Below are positions 50,201-64,000 of a stretch of DNA of 64,000 bases, in pieces; within the stretch, counting starts at the first letter, position 1, and the number at the start of each line of letters is the position of its first letter. The translations under genes and the position numbers were made by a program. The notes below the pieces were generated by a model. That model searched no databases, had not been told where the DNA came from, and worked only from the letters and a program-made list of their open reading frames with translations. Source of the DNA: Aquila chrysaetos chrysaetos. Taxonomy: Eukaryota; Chordata; Aves; Accipitriformes; Accipitridae. The stretch spans positions 124,001-188,000 of the forward strand of contig NC_044012.1 of assembly GCF_900496995.4 (NCBI RefSeq). The letters are read 5' to 3'.

Positions 50201-51071
50201 TTGCAAAAAGAGGTTTTTCTTCCCTTCTCCATCACATATCTCAGAGGCTGGGGTGTCCACCGTACAGAGGACCAAGCGTAAGTCTGAAGAAGCAGTCGCC
50301 GCAGAATCTCGTCCGTGAACATACACGCAGCCTCGTCCCGCGTCCTCTTTCAGCCAGTCCCTCTCACGGGAACCAACCCGACTCCTGTTCAAACAGCTCC
50401 TGCTCCCGTTGCGCTTCACGTTTCTCTGCAAGGCAACCCACACCAGAGCATCAGCAGCTGCCTCCGCATCGGCGTCTGACTGCCCTCCTCTCTCGAAGGC
50501 CGCCACTCACCGGTCCGACCCGGCGGCCCCTCTGCACAGGCCGCAGGAGCGCTGCCGGGCACAGGGGGGCGGCCGGGCCCGGAGAGCCCCCCCGCCGCTC
50601 CGGGAGCCCCCCTCGAGACCGCTCGCGATCAGCCGGCGGGAGCCCCACGGGCACCGGCCGCGCCGGGCCGGGCCGGGCCGGACAGACCGCCGGGCCGGGC
50701 CGGACAGACCGCCCCGCTCGGACGCGGGCAGGGGAAGACCCCGGCCCCGCCCGGCCGCCCCACCAAGGTCGAGGCGGGCAGCACCCCAGGCGCGGCGCCG
50801 AGCAGCCGAGGCGGCCCCACTGCGGCGACTCGCCCCCCGCCTCGCCGAGCTGCCGGGGGCGGCCGGTGGGCCGAGCGCTCCCCGAACGGCCCCCGCGCGG
50901 CGCAGGCCCTGGTCCCCTCCTCACCTTCAGCACCCGGATGCCGCCGCGGGGCCCGGCCCGGCCCCCCCGCGCGCCGCCCGGCGCCGCCGCCGCCTCGTCC
51001 TCCTCAGGCTCCGGCGCCTCCCTGGGCCTGGGCCTGGGCCCGGGCCCCGGGCCCGGCCCGGCCTCCCCCAT
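13110..51071 (-). CDS. PHLPP2: PHLPP2, PH domain and leucine-rich repeat protein phosphatase 2 (19 coding exons)
   Basis: PP2C-type Ser/Thr phosphatase that removes the hydrophobic-motif phosphate from Akt, PKC and S6K and so opposes growth signalling. Joining 19 exons gives 4059 nt, 1353 codons, 1352 residues, with every splice phase agreeing; human is 1323 by recall. Order: Gly/Pro/Ala-rich N-terminus (1-49), RA-like region (about 90-175), PH domain (about 176-281), leucine-rich repeats (about 285-770), PP2C-like domain (about 800-1068), then a Ser-rich tail. Candidate metal-binding residues are D856 and D858 in GMFDGD, and D1058 in [11 protein letters not shown]. The protein ends DTAL, the class I PDZ ligand of PHLPP2 (PHLPP1 ends DTPL by recall). 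Exons, 5' to 3': 51071-50925, 50425-50181, 40317-40184, 35984-35794, 35351-35226, 34007-33853, 29319-29173, 26578-26348, 25623-25421, 24909-24849, 24104-24009, 22014-21859, 21092-20892, 18256-18094, 17577-17447, 17050-16940, 16473-16285, 16154-15923, 14249-13110. Confidence 0.97.
14250..15922 (-). other. PHLPP2 last intron
   Basis: A 1.7-kb intron between exons 18 and 19 (KAIITE joining DNKVNG). No repeat or exon was recognised within it. Confidence 0.75.
15923..16154 (-). CDS. PHLPP2: PHLPP2 coding exon 18 (PP2C core)
   Basis: Encodes [20 protein letters not shown], then [40 protein letters not shown] and TE. The [12 protein letters not shown] stretch is the typical PP2C strand after the GSSA motif. 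The donor GAG|GTTGGT is weak. Confidence 0.97.
16285..16473 (-). CDS. PHLPP2: PHLPP2 coding exon 17 (PP2C core)
   Basis: Encodes [20 protein letters not shown], then [20 protein letters not shown], ending NTFLVSH. D856 and D858 of FDGD correspond to the metal-binding Asp motif of PP2C enzymes. The donor is AG|GTAGGA. Confidence 0.97.
16940..17050 (-). CDS. PHLPP2: PHLPP2 coding exon 16 (LRR to phosphatase link)
   Basis: Encodes [20 protein letters not shown], then [16 protein letters not shown], entering the PP2C-like domain. The acceptor is CTCTCTCTGTAG and the donor AA|GTGAGT. The 111-nt exon preserves frame if skipped. Confidence 0.96.
17447..17577 (-). CDS. PHLPP2: PHLPP2 coding exon 15 (last LRRs)
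   Basis: Encodes [40 protein letters not shown] and DIF, the end of the repeat array. The acceptor TACCGTAG follows a weak pyrimidine tract. The donor is AG|GTGAGC; the split Ser codon is completed by the T at 17050. Confidence 0.96.
18094..18256 (-). CDS. PHLPP2: PHLPP2 coding exon 14 (LRRs)
   Basis: Encodes [40 protein letters not shown] and ILHLPRIQ. The acceptor is TTTCCCTTTCAG. The donor CAG|GTATTC is weak but correctly phased. The CR1 at 19417-20280 lies in the intron just upstream. Confidence 0.96.
19417..20280 (-). mobile_element. CR1 LINE, 5'-truncated, 3' end intact
   Basis: The - strand has an open reverse-transcriptase C-terminal frame (20252-19755) with [39 protein letters not shown] and [13 protein letters not shown]. 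The element then runs to a 3' end with CATTCTGTG-type octamers near 19430. It lies in the PHLPP2 intron between exons 13 and 14, in sense orientation. Its last 370 bp or so nearly match the copy at 38330-38797. Confidence 0.93.
20892..21092 (-). CDS. PHLPP2: PHLPP2 coding exon 13 (LRRs)
   Basis: Encodes [39 protein letters not shown] and [16 protein letters not shown]. The acceptor (TTGCTATGGTTAG) has a poor pyrimidine tract. The donor is AG|GTAAAT. Confidence 0.97.
21859..22014 (-). CDS. PHLPP2: PHLPP2 coding exon 12 (LRRs)
   Basis: Encodes [38 protein letters not shown] and LFVKAL. The donor is AA|GTGAGT; the split codon becomes Asn (AA+C), giving ALNLRYLNAS across the junction. Confidence 0.97.
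22015..24008 (-). other. PHLPP2 intron between exons 11 and 12
   Basis: A+T-rich sequence with no recognised repeat family or exon. The flanking exons join directly ([13 protein letters not shown]). Confidence 0.7.
24009..24104 (-). CDS. PHLPP2: PHLPP2 coding exon 11 (LRR)
   Basis: Encodes [20 protein letters not shown] and [11 protein letters not shown]. The acceptor is TTGCTTTTCTCAG and the donor AG|GTCAGC. It is 96 nt, so skipping it would keep the frame but delete about one repeat and a half. Confidence 0.96.
24849..24909 (-). CDS. PHLPP2: PHLPP2 coding exon 10 (61-nt small exon)
   Basis: The smallest exon, found from the gap in the protein between ALYANSN and NQLQCVPDW. It reads [19 protein letters not shown] between TTACTTCATCAG and CA|GTAAGT. 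Both junction codons (TGT Cys, CAC His) are completed by neighbouring exons. The pattern matches the LTAVNVYPVP segment recalled from mammalian PHLPP2. Confidence 0.95.
25421..25623 (-). CDS. PHLPP2: PHLPP2 coding exon 9 (LRRs)
   Basis: Encodes [59 protein letters not shown] and RALYANSN. It ends with a single T before GTACGT, which joins GT of exon 10 as Cys. Confidence 0.96.
26348..26578 (-). CDS. PHLPP2: PHLPP2 coding exon 8 (LRRs)
   Basis: Encodes [38 protein letters not shown] and [11 protein letters not shown], about three leucine-rich repeats. The donor is AG|GTAAGG and the acceptor CACTGCTGCAG. Confidence 0.97.
26579..29172 (-). other. PHLPP2 intron between exons 7 and 8
   Basis: Mostly unrecognised A+T-rich sequence with the low-complexity tracts near 28460-28665. 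Exons 7 and 8 join as GKLL-N-LQTFW with no missing protein. Confidence 0.7.
28459..28665. repeat. A-rich and A/C-rich low-complexity tracts in a PHLPP2 intron
   Basis: An A15-type run near 28460-28475 is followed by an A/C-rich stretch near 28622-28665 (repeated AAACAAACC-like and CCCCAAAAC-like words). It lies in the intron between exons 7 and 8. No source element was identified. Confidence 0.6.
29173..29319 (-). CDS. PHLPP2: PHLPP2 coding exon 7 (LRRs)
   Basis: Encodes [40 protein letters not shown] and SQIGKLL: two leucine-rich repeats with LxxLxLSxN spacing. The donor is AA|GTGAGT; the split codon becomes Asn with the T at 26578. Confidence 0.97.
29320..33852 (-). other. PHLPP2 intron between exons 6 and 7
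   Basis: Contains the 579-bp solo LTR at 30482-31060 and otherwise A+T-rich sequence. No further exon was needed for a continuous protein and none was recognised. Confidence 0.7.
30482..31060 (-). mobile_element. Solo LTR, ERVL-type endogenous retrovirus
   Basis: A 579-bp element with TG...CA ends on both strands. The + strand starts TGTCGTGGTTTAACCCCAGC and ends with a reverse TGTCCTAGTTTCAGCTGGGA terminus. It is flanked by an exact 5-bp duplication, GTTGT at 30477-30481 and 31061-31065. No internal retroviral genes adjoin it, so it is a solo LTR left by recombination. The 5-bp duplication suits the ERVL class; the family assignment is from recall. It lies in the intron between PHLPP2 exons 6 and 7, in sense orientation. 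Confidence 0.92.
33853..34007 (-). CDS. PHLPP2: PHLPP2 coding exon 6 (LRR start)
   Basis: Encodes [20 protein letters not shown], the [15 protein letters not shown] repeat and GSLDSLC. The acceptor is TTCTTTTCAG. The donor AG|GTCTGC is a weak match to consensus, but both the phase and the protein continue correctly into exon 7. Confidence 0.95.
35226..35351 (-). CDS. PHLPP2: PHLPP2 coding exon 5 (PH domain, end)
   Basis: A 126-nt exon in phase 0 at both ends, so it could be skipped without a frameshift. It encodes [20 protein letters not shown] to [11 protein letters not shown], including the final PH-domain helix with its conserved Trp. Confidence 0.97.
35794..35984 (-). CDS. PHLPP2: PHLPP2 coding exon 4 (PH domain, first part)
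   Basis: Encodes [20 protein letters not shown] through [18 protein letters not shown] to LPLVGGK, the first strands of the PH domain. The acceptor is TTCTTCAG and the donor AAG|GTAAGA. Confidence 0.97.
36010..40183 (-). other. PHLPP2 intron between exons 3 and 4
   Basis: Contains the + strand CR1 at 38330-38797, homopolymer T runs near 36582-36596 and 36847-36860, and no recognised exon. The exons on either side join in phase without any insert. Confidence 0.7.
38330..38797 (+). mobile_element. CR1 LINE 3' fragment, inverted relative to the 19.4-kb copy
   Basis: Begins near the GGTCCAGAGGAGGGACACAG motif, continues through GGAACACCTCTCCTATGAGG and ends at the GATTCTAAG 3' terminus. The antisense frame of 71 residues here differs at one residue from the one in the 19.4-kb copy, so both come from the same subfamily and are of similar age. 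It sits in the intron between PHLPP2 exons 3 and 4, antisense to the gene. Confidence 0.93.
40184..40317 (-). CDS. PHLPP2: PHLPP2 coding exon 3
   Basis: Encodes [20 protein letters not shown] and onward to IRFYSG, completing the RA-like region. The first base completes an Arg codon; the last base (G) joins AA of exon 4 to give Glu. The donor is GTAAGA. The intron before it, about 9.9 kb, is the longest in the window. Confidence 0.96.
41973..42102 (-). mobile_element. CR1 LINE 3'-end fragment
   Basis: The + strand reads CACAGAATGGTTTGGGTTGG, then AAGGGACCTTTAAAGGTCAT and CTAGTCCAACC, the reverse complement of the CR1 3' terminus. It is only about 130 bp long, severely 5'-truncated, in PHLPP2 intron 2. 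Confidence 0.9.
42652..43259 (+). mobile_element. Solo LTR, same ERVL-type family, opposite orientation
   Basis: A 608-bp element beginning TGTCCTAGTTTTGGCTGGGA and ending GGGTTAAACCACCACA, with an exact 5-bp duplication GCCTG at 42647-42651 and 43260-43264. It is the same family as the 30.5-kb LTR, but diverged internally and with a T19 run at 43151-43169. A TATATAAA box at 42917-42924 marks a likely U3 promoter. It lies in PHLPP2 intron 2, antisense to the gene. Confidence 0.92.
42917..42924 (+). promoter_or_regulatory. TATA box within the 42.7-kb LTR
   Basis: TATATAAA lies 266 bp into the LTR, a plausible U3 core promoter position. It would direct transcription on the + strand, antisense to PHLPP2. 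The corresponding site in the 30.5-kb LTR is mutated (AGTATAGGAA). Confidence 0.45.
44536..45308 (-). mobile_element. CR1 LINE, 5'-truncated, older subfamily
   Basis: The + strand shows the antisense 3' region (AGTCCAACCCCCTGC, AGACTCCACAGCCTCC, GAGAGGGAACC-like segments) through the reverse-transcriptase end. A short frame on the - strand reads [20 protein letters not shown]. It differs clearly from the 19.4-kb copy, so it belongs to another CR1 subfamily. It lies in PHLPP2 intron 2. Confidence 0.9.
50181..50425 (-). CDS. PHLPP2: PHLPP2 coding exon 2
   Basis: The acceptor reads GTTGCCTTGCAG|AGAAACGTG and the donor AG|GTGAGA. The exon encodes [20 protein letters not shown], then [18 protein letters not shown] and the start of the RA-like region through HGDLV. 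It contains no in-frame ATG, so translation must begin in another exon. The human protein begins MKRNGSR by recall; here that position is GTG (Val). Confidence 0.95.
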
Positions 51072-51460
51072 CGCCGGCCGGACAGCGAGACCCCGGGCAC
51101 CGGCGGCCCCGCCCCGCCCCGCCTCTGCGCAGGCCCCGCCCCGGAAGCGTGCGGCCTTCCGCCGCCCGAGGGCCCGCCCCCGCCGCGCGGGACGGCGGCC
51201 GGGGAGCGTTCCCAAGAGCGCGGCCTGGCCTCGGTCGTTGCCCCTCGGCTGGCGCCTGCACTGCCCCTGAGCGCGACGCTGGACGCTTCCAGGCAGTCGG
51301 CAGCCTGTTCCCGTAACGGCGTTGGTGCAAGTCGTACAGCCGCTCCTGAAAAAGCGTCAGCTACTAACTACTTACCAAGGAGAGAGCTTACCCGTGTACG
51401 CTCACACTGCCTAGCGCACGCTTTCCTCCGCTTCGTGTCCGTTACCGTCCGCCTCCCGGG
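50450..51460. promoter_or_regulatory. CpG island promoter of PHLPP2
   Basis: An abrupt CpG- and G+C-rich block with no TATA box, covering proposed coding exon 1 and ending near exon 2. Start sites are inferred upstream of 51071. Several long open frames on both strands here are by-products of base composition. No divergent gene is recognised on the + strand, so bidirectional activity is possible but unsupported. Confidence 0.7.
50925..51071 (-). CDS. PHLPP2: PHLPP2 coding exon 1 (upstream start)
   Basis: The ATG at 51071-51069 is the first in-frame ATG. It opens a Gly/Pro/Arg then acidic/Ala stretch ([12 protein letters not shown]...GGIRVLK) that ends at AAG|GTGAGG. The exon is 147 nt and ends in phase 0, matching the phase-0 acceptor of exon 2. 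The frame stays open further upstream but only with non-ATG codons. No recognised domain is encoded, so support is positional and by phase. Confidence 0.7.
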
Positions 51461-52950
51461 GCTGAAGTTAACGCAGCAGAGCACCTGAACGTCCCCTTCC
51501 TCCCAGCGCCGAGCAGGTCCATCGTGTTAGCTCAGGCGGTCTTAACTATTGCTTGCTAATAATTTTCATCGTCACTGTGCAGTTTACCAGAACTGGACTG
51601 ATGCTTTCAGACAGCTACTGTTCATGCCTGAACAGGATCAAGCATATTAAAACAACAAAAGCCTCCCCCCGCTCCCCACCATCACCCATAGTTCCAAACT
51701 TGAGCACACTTTAGCCTGTCATCATCACATTTCTTTCTTTTTTGCTACACTAATTCCTGGTCTTACTTCAGAGTTAAGTCCAGACCAGCTTTCCAAATTC
51801 TCACCATTGGTATTATTACTGCGCCAAACACTTTCAATTCTATTACACGTTTCTTTTAAACATTTCCTGCCTTCTTCCTGGTCTATCCCAGCATTTTGCT
51901 CAGCATCTGCTCCTGGGCACAGGTGATGTGCACAGCATTGCCCACACAGCGCTCCCAGGGCTTCAGTCCCATGCACAGGAGGAACACCAAGGAACAGCGT
52001 CCCAGGGGCCTGTCCCGCGCCAGAACTGGGGCCTAAGATGACTGACCATTCGCTGCCACACAAACTGGCAGTTTCTGATGCCATTTTTGAGTTCTCTAGT
52101 GCTGGAGGGCTCTCCTATTCAAAAACAAGGAACTGACAGACAACCCATCTTACCAGCAAGGTTAGAAGTGCTCCCTGGTACTTTGTATTAATTCATGTCA
52201 TTAAACCAAGGCAGGCACAGGAATCGCCACACACCTAGTTTTCTTAACACTTCCAGATTATACACACAAGCTGAGAAAACTTGAAAAATAAATCAAATTT
52301 TCATTGGGTTTTCTCTACAGAAAGGCATGATTACAATGCATTTCTAGCTACAGCTTTATAGTTCTGTAACTACTTTGCCTCCAGGGAATTTCCCTAAAGG
52401 AAGGACACACAGCAACACAGAGGAGACTGTACTTTGCAAAGAGAACTGCAATTATGTGTTAGAAAACACATTAAAAGTTATCTAATAAAATGTTCCTGTG
52501 GCAGAAAATGCAAGGAAGAACCTTACAGCAGGCACGTGTATTGGCTTACCGGACAATGAGATTACAACAATCCTTGTCCTGGACGCACATGGAGTATGAA
52601 AAGGAGCTTTTTCATCAGCAAGGGAATTGTAACAAACTCCAAGGGCAGGCTGCAAACACCAGGGAAAAAAAAATTCCTTGGGTTCAGATCTCGTCACAGC
52701 TTTCTAGTACCTGGACACGTATTGCTGCTAGAAATTGACACACTCTCTTTTAAGGTGATATTTCACATGAACTGTTTAAGCATTTTGCTCTCCAAAATTT
52801 CCTGGAAAGTTTTTCAAATTCTGCCCTTATTGATTATTTTACATCATCTAACCTTGTCATGGCCAAATGTTAAGAATGAAGACGACCTATCCCACTGTAC
52901 TTGCAAAAAGCAACAAGGCACAGTTTTAAATCATTGAATATTGACTCATT

Positions 52951-52956
52951 TTTATT
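52951..52956 (-). terminator. Candidate distal poly(A) signal for AP1G1
   Basis: AATAAA on the AP1G1 strand, 3.9 kb past the stop, giving a UTR close to the several-kilobase length I recall for mammalian AP1G1. It leaves about 1.5-2 kb to the PHLPP2 promoter. Confidence 0.35.
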
Positions 52957-53160
52957 AGTCACTTCATAATTTGTTTCAACCAAAAGACAAGACACACAGC
53001 AGAAGTCTAATGCATCCCATGTAAATGTTTACATCCGTTATGCTCCTCACTCACCTAAGACTCAGCATTTATTTCAATTTTTCACATCTCAAAAATAGGT
53101 CTGCAGAAGTTAGAATGCCACCAGGCTCCCTGCTCAAATGGCATGTTTTTACTTTAAATT

Positions 53161-53275
53161 CAGTTGGGTTTGTTGGGGTTTTGGTCTGGGTTTGGTTTTT
53201 TTTGGGGGGGGGGGTGGGGGTGGGTTTGTTTGGGTTTTTTGTGTTTTGGTTTTTTTTTAATTATTTTTTTTACTA
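53161..53275. repeat. G/T-rich low-complexity tract
   Basis: The + strand is nearly all G and T, with a run of about ten G followed by GTGGGGGTGGG and T-rich blocks. It could form a G-quadruplex on the + strand. If the AP1G1 3' UTR reaches this far, its RNA would carry the C/A-rich complement. Confidence 0.8.
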
Positions 53276-55731
53276 TACTGTCAAAGAGGTGGGATGGGGC
53301 TCTATGTAAAATGTAAATTACAACATCAGGAAAGAAAAAGGAATATACAGGAATAGAGTGAAAGTTTAGAGGGAACCAGTCCAGTAGCTCCTTCCCTCAC
53401 AGCCCCCAAGTAGAAAATGAACACATAGAAAGCGCATCAGCAGATCTAAAAAAAAAAGCCATCTTTGCTGCTCCATCTTGCAGCTAGTACCAGCCTTGGG
53501 GAAGGCACTAAGTCACCTTTCCCAGCTGTTTCAGCATCTTCTGAGTTATATATCCAAGGTACTGTATAGGTGGCAGCCCCCTCACTGCTATTGCTTCAAA
53601 AGGTTGTTCAAGGCCGTATTTTGTCCCATCAAAACCTGGACAAAGTCAAATCTTATGACCTTCTCATGTCTCCTCCCCCTTCACGCCAATTATGGCCACT
53701 ATTCTTTCTGTCATTTTTTGACTCAAAATACATTCACTTGAAAAAACAGACATTCAATCTCTCCCAGCTCCAAAGTCTCCAATGCAGGTATTAGTAAGAT
53801 TAGCCATGAAGTCTGTATCTTGCTCCCTTTATATTCCCCTTACACTGAAGCAAGGAAAATGTTGACCTGACCTGTAAGAATTGTTGCATTCAACTGGTGG
53901 AAGAAAGACTCAGAGTGCCTCAGATGTGGACATGCGAGTAGTCTGCAGTGAGAAAACAAAGCAGCAGCACAGAGCTTAAGAGATGCACTTAGGGGTCAAG
54001 GAGCAAGCAATGGTATCTACTACTGCAGACACGGGAACTTGTGAAACCTGGCCCTCCTTCTGGCATAGTGTTAGTACCCCATCCCTTAGCAGGGAAGGGA
54101 AAGAGCTCCAAGGACAACAGGAATGTTCGGCTGCTACAAAGGAGTACTTCAGAGCCAAGGGATGGCTTCAAGCAAAATGCATTTCGGGTACATGCACTGC
54201 CTCCTTCAGCTTGACTCAAATGTATGACAAAGCACCTATTTCCCACAACACAAACACTGTGCAAGGGTGGCTGAAGGAGCCAAGAAAAGACCATAGTAGG
54301 AATTTACCCTACAAGCTTACCAGAGACCAACAACAAAACCCAGCTGCCCTAGGGGACAGAAAACAAGTGCAGCAAGAGGGACAAGATAAGCTGTTCCCAA
54401 CTATGCCGGCTAGGTGAGAGACCATTTACTTCTTTTTCCCCATCTAATCTCCTGCACCAGTGTTCTTTCTCAGCAAAAACAAATGGAGATCGAGGCATGC
54501 CAGCTTTCAGTACAAGTGACCACATACAATTCTGCGAGGACAATGAGAGAGCTTATAGGGAGTTCAGGAACTAAGGCAAAGACTTTTCATTAGCTTCATA
54601 TCTGGGACACCCTCAGAGCTCACTGGAATCTAGATTTAATATGCTCAGCCTTCAACACTAAGGAGTTTGAACTAGTGGGGTAGTGAACAGTCACAACTGC
54701 AGTGAAAGGAACAAAGGTAAATGCTCAGCACCTACAAATGGACTTCGATTCAGCCATTTTCTGCAAGACTGCCTGCTTCATGATGCTTCTAGCTGAAGCA
54801 CAGTATCTATGTCACCACTGATAGCCAAAGCATGACCCTGCCACAACCAGAATTACTTTTAAGAAAATCATACATCATTCTTCTAGATTTTATAACCCCA
54901 CGCTGATGCCAGTTCCAGGAGAATAATAAAGCTCTTTGCTAATCCAAAGGCCCAAATCTGTTTAATCAGTAAGGCAGCAAAAATGCCCTCCAAGAGAAGC
55001 TAAACTTATCCCACTATACAGACCAGCACTTAAGTCAGTGACAGTCAGTCCTATGTTATATTACTTAATGCAGTTAAAACCAAAGCAGACTGAACAACCT
55101 TTAGTGGCCTCCTGCTCCCAATTCAAGGGCAGAATAGGTCTTCAATTTTCCCTAAGTGCATTGTGCACCACTTGCAATGTTTTTTGGCAAGGACTGGAGC
55201 CTAGTGTTAGCACTTTTGCAGATGCAAATAGATGTGTCTAAGCTTGCCATCAGAGGACTGAGTGATCACTATCTGGAAAGCCCTAGAACAGAAATAAAGC
55301 AGATGTGCCATCCGTTTCTTTTGAGAAAGCACTAGGTTGGAAGCTGGACTACCTTCGGTTTACCAGTACACTCATGGATGATGATCTATCCTCCCCTCTT
55401 CCTCCCTGAAGAGGGCCAAACATCTGAATAGTTTTGTCACACTCTGCTTTATGTCCTGTAATTGCCTCCATGAGAATTCACAGAACTATACTACCTCGAC
55501 AACAGTTCATGCTAGGAAGCATAACTGAACACAGCTTTCTACAAGCTTAGAAGAGTACTGGACCTCACATCTTTGGATCCAAATACTCAGACTGGCTTCC
55601 ATTCAAAAAACAGTTAGTTACTTTCAGTCTGAACCTGAACTAGCACATTTCTCTGAAAGGGGAGCAAGGAGCAAACTACAAGGATCAATCAAGTAACAAA
55701 ATGGGAAAAGGTCTCTTTAAACCGCATGGTC

Positions 55732-55737
55732 TTTATT
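55732..55737 (-). terminator. Candidate proximal poly(A) signal for AP1G1
   Basis: AATAAA on the AP1G1 strand, 1.1 kb past the stop codon. Which of this and the distal site at 52951 is used cannot be decided from sequence. Confidence 0.35.
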
Positions 55738-56559
55738 TCAGTGCCAATATTACAGATACAACACAAATATCCCAGTCAGAAGTAACTCAAATGGAATCCA
55801 GGGGGTCTACAACAGGCTCTGGAAATTAAACTGGGGAGAAGGTCTGGAATAACTGGGAAGAGCGACTTTGCAGCATAGTCTCTGATGAGTCTCCCAGCAG
55901 GAACAGAGCCCTTGCTCAAAGACTGATCTACAAAATTGAGTATGTCTTTTCTACCCATAAACCACAACTAATGGGTTAAAAGGCTTTGAAACCATCTGTG
56001 GTAGAAAACCAGCTGCTCCTTGGATCTCTACATCTCTCATACATCACCACATTTTCTGGGGAAGCTACAGAAGACTGACTGTGAATCTGCATGGCTGTAG
56101 CTATTGATGGAAAGAAAGAAAATTCAAGTGTAAGGTCTTCATTTCCAAGTACAGCACCAAAGCAATTTTATCAACTCTCACCCAGCACCTCTTTTCCTGC
56201 ACTGTCTCAGGTTTGCAGATGAACTCCCAAGGCCTAACTTGCTCTTGGTATGTATCACATAACTAAGAGGTGGGTGTATACAATAATGCACTGAATAGGC
56301 CATAAGAAGCCTCCAGCCGCTTCAGACACAGGGGATACAAAAAGAAAGAGGCAGGGCAGCCTGACATCCCCCAAGTCCCAAATCTGAGCCCCATATGAAA
56401 GTGCCTGAACGAATCCAGCTAGTAATGAATGACAACACTCCTTGCCCACCCCAGGGGAAAAAGACAGCAGAAAGAAGGGACAGCTGTTCACTTGCTGCAG
56501 AGAGAAGAGTTTCCCTGCTAGAAATTCCAGACTTCTCTTCCAACCAGGCTGTGTTTCTT

Positions 56560-56606
56560 TGCAGGGAGGGGTAGGGGAGGGTAGGGGGGGAGAGGAGGCG
56601 AGAAGG
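56560..56606. repeat. Purine-rich tract in the AP1G1 3' UTR
   Basis: The + strand is a run of AGGGGTAGGGGAGGGTAGG-type purines, so the AP1G1 mRNA carries a C/U-rich tract about 270-310 nt after its stop codon. Confidence 0.75.
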
Positions 56607-56872
56607 GAATGTTGCTTCTGGCTGTGAACGCATATGTGAGGGAGTGCACAGTAGCCTCCACAAGCCGCCAGCCTCATCAGCGGAGGAGAGGAGATTAGTC
56701 TTAACAGATATGCTTCAAAGTCAGCAATCACTTCAGGAAAATTCCTCCTCATCAGCAGGTCTCATCTGTTCCCCATGCCCGTGGTGCAGTTTGGGGGATT
56801 GCCAAGGATCACAACCTTCTTCCCAGAGTTCTTTTGATTGGGTGGGGTGAGAATAAGAATGGTGCCAGAGCC

Positions 56873-64000
<7,128 letters not shown>

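Larger units (their letters stand above)
51500..56872. other. AP1G1 3' UTR and short spacer before the PHLPP2 promoter
   Basis: No supported coding exon. Contents are the inferred AP1G1 3' UTR on the - strand, a G/T-rich low-complexity tract at about 53161-53275, and a purine tract at about 56560-56606. Open frames here, such as 53983-54417 (+), show no recognisable domain. Confidence 0.5.

Noticed and set aside
50177-50506. PHLPP2 starting at position 50506
   Set aside because: The apparent first codon is GTG, the sequence before 50425 looks like intron with a good acceptor, and the upstream ATG exon fits in phase.
50409-51488. 359-residue frame on the + strand over the PHLPP2 CpG island
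   Set aside because: Low-complexity Pro/Arg/Ala composition from CpG-rich DNA, antisense to PHLPP2 exons 1 and 2; no family resemblance.
53983-54417. 144-residue frame on the + strand
   Set aside because: Lies in the inferred AP1G1 3' UTR, antisense to it, with no recognisable domain or splice partners.

Overview
This is vertebrate nuclear DNA, and almost certainly avian. The genes have many short exons, the promoters are CpG-rich, and the repeats are CR1 LINEs plus two solo LTRs of an avian ERVL-type family. Coding exons occupy under 10% of the window. No prokaryotic feature, CRISPR array or tRNA was recognised. The three genes and their orientations, MARVELD3 (+), PHLPP2 (-) and AP1G1 (-), match the order I recall for human chromosome 16q22, so this looks like a conserved amniote block.

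Layout. Positions 1-5840 are intergenic, with two old CR1 fragments and no supported gene. A CpG island at about 5840-6960 holds the MARVELD3 promoter and first exons. MARVELD3 runs 6134-7494 on the + strand and encodes a tight-junction MARVEL protein. Its first intron is filled by a G-rich minisatellite. PHLPP2 converges on it from the other strand: 19 coding exons between 51071 and 13110 whose splice phases all agree, giving a predicted 1352-residue Akt/PKC phosphatase. PHLPP2 introns contain four CR1 copies and both solo LTRs. The PHLPP2 promoter is a CpG island at about 50450-51460. AP1G1 follows on the - strand; only its last six coding exons lie in the window (62118-56873), encoding the hinge and ear of the AP-1 gamma-1 adaptin, and its long 3' UTR points at the PHLPP2 promoter.

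Function. The genes are neighbours but do not form a pathway. MARVELD3 acts at epithelial tight junctions, PHLPP2 dephosphorylates AGC kinases, and AP1G1 sorts cargo at the trans-Golgi network and endosomes. No new molecular system was found. The points most worth checking are the upstream start of PHLPP2 (the codon that is ATG in my recollection of the human gene is GTG here), a very short MARVELD3 N-terminus next to a minisatellite that copies a splice-donor-like hexamer, and two inverted repeat pairs inside PHLPP2 that could pair in the pre-mRNA.

All gene models were built by eye from splice consensus, codon phase and recalled protein families; no alignment was run.
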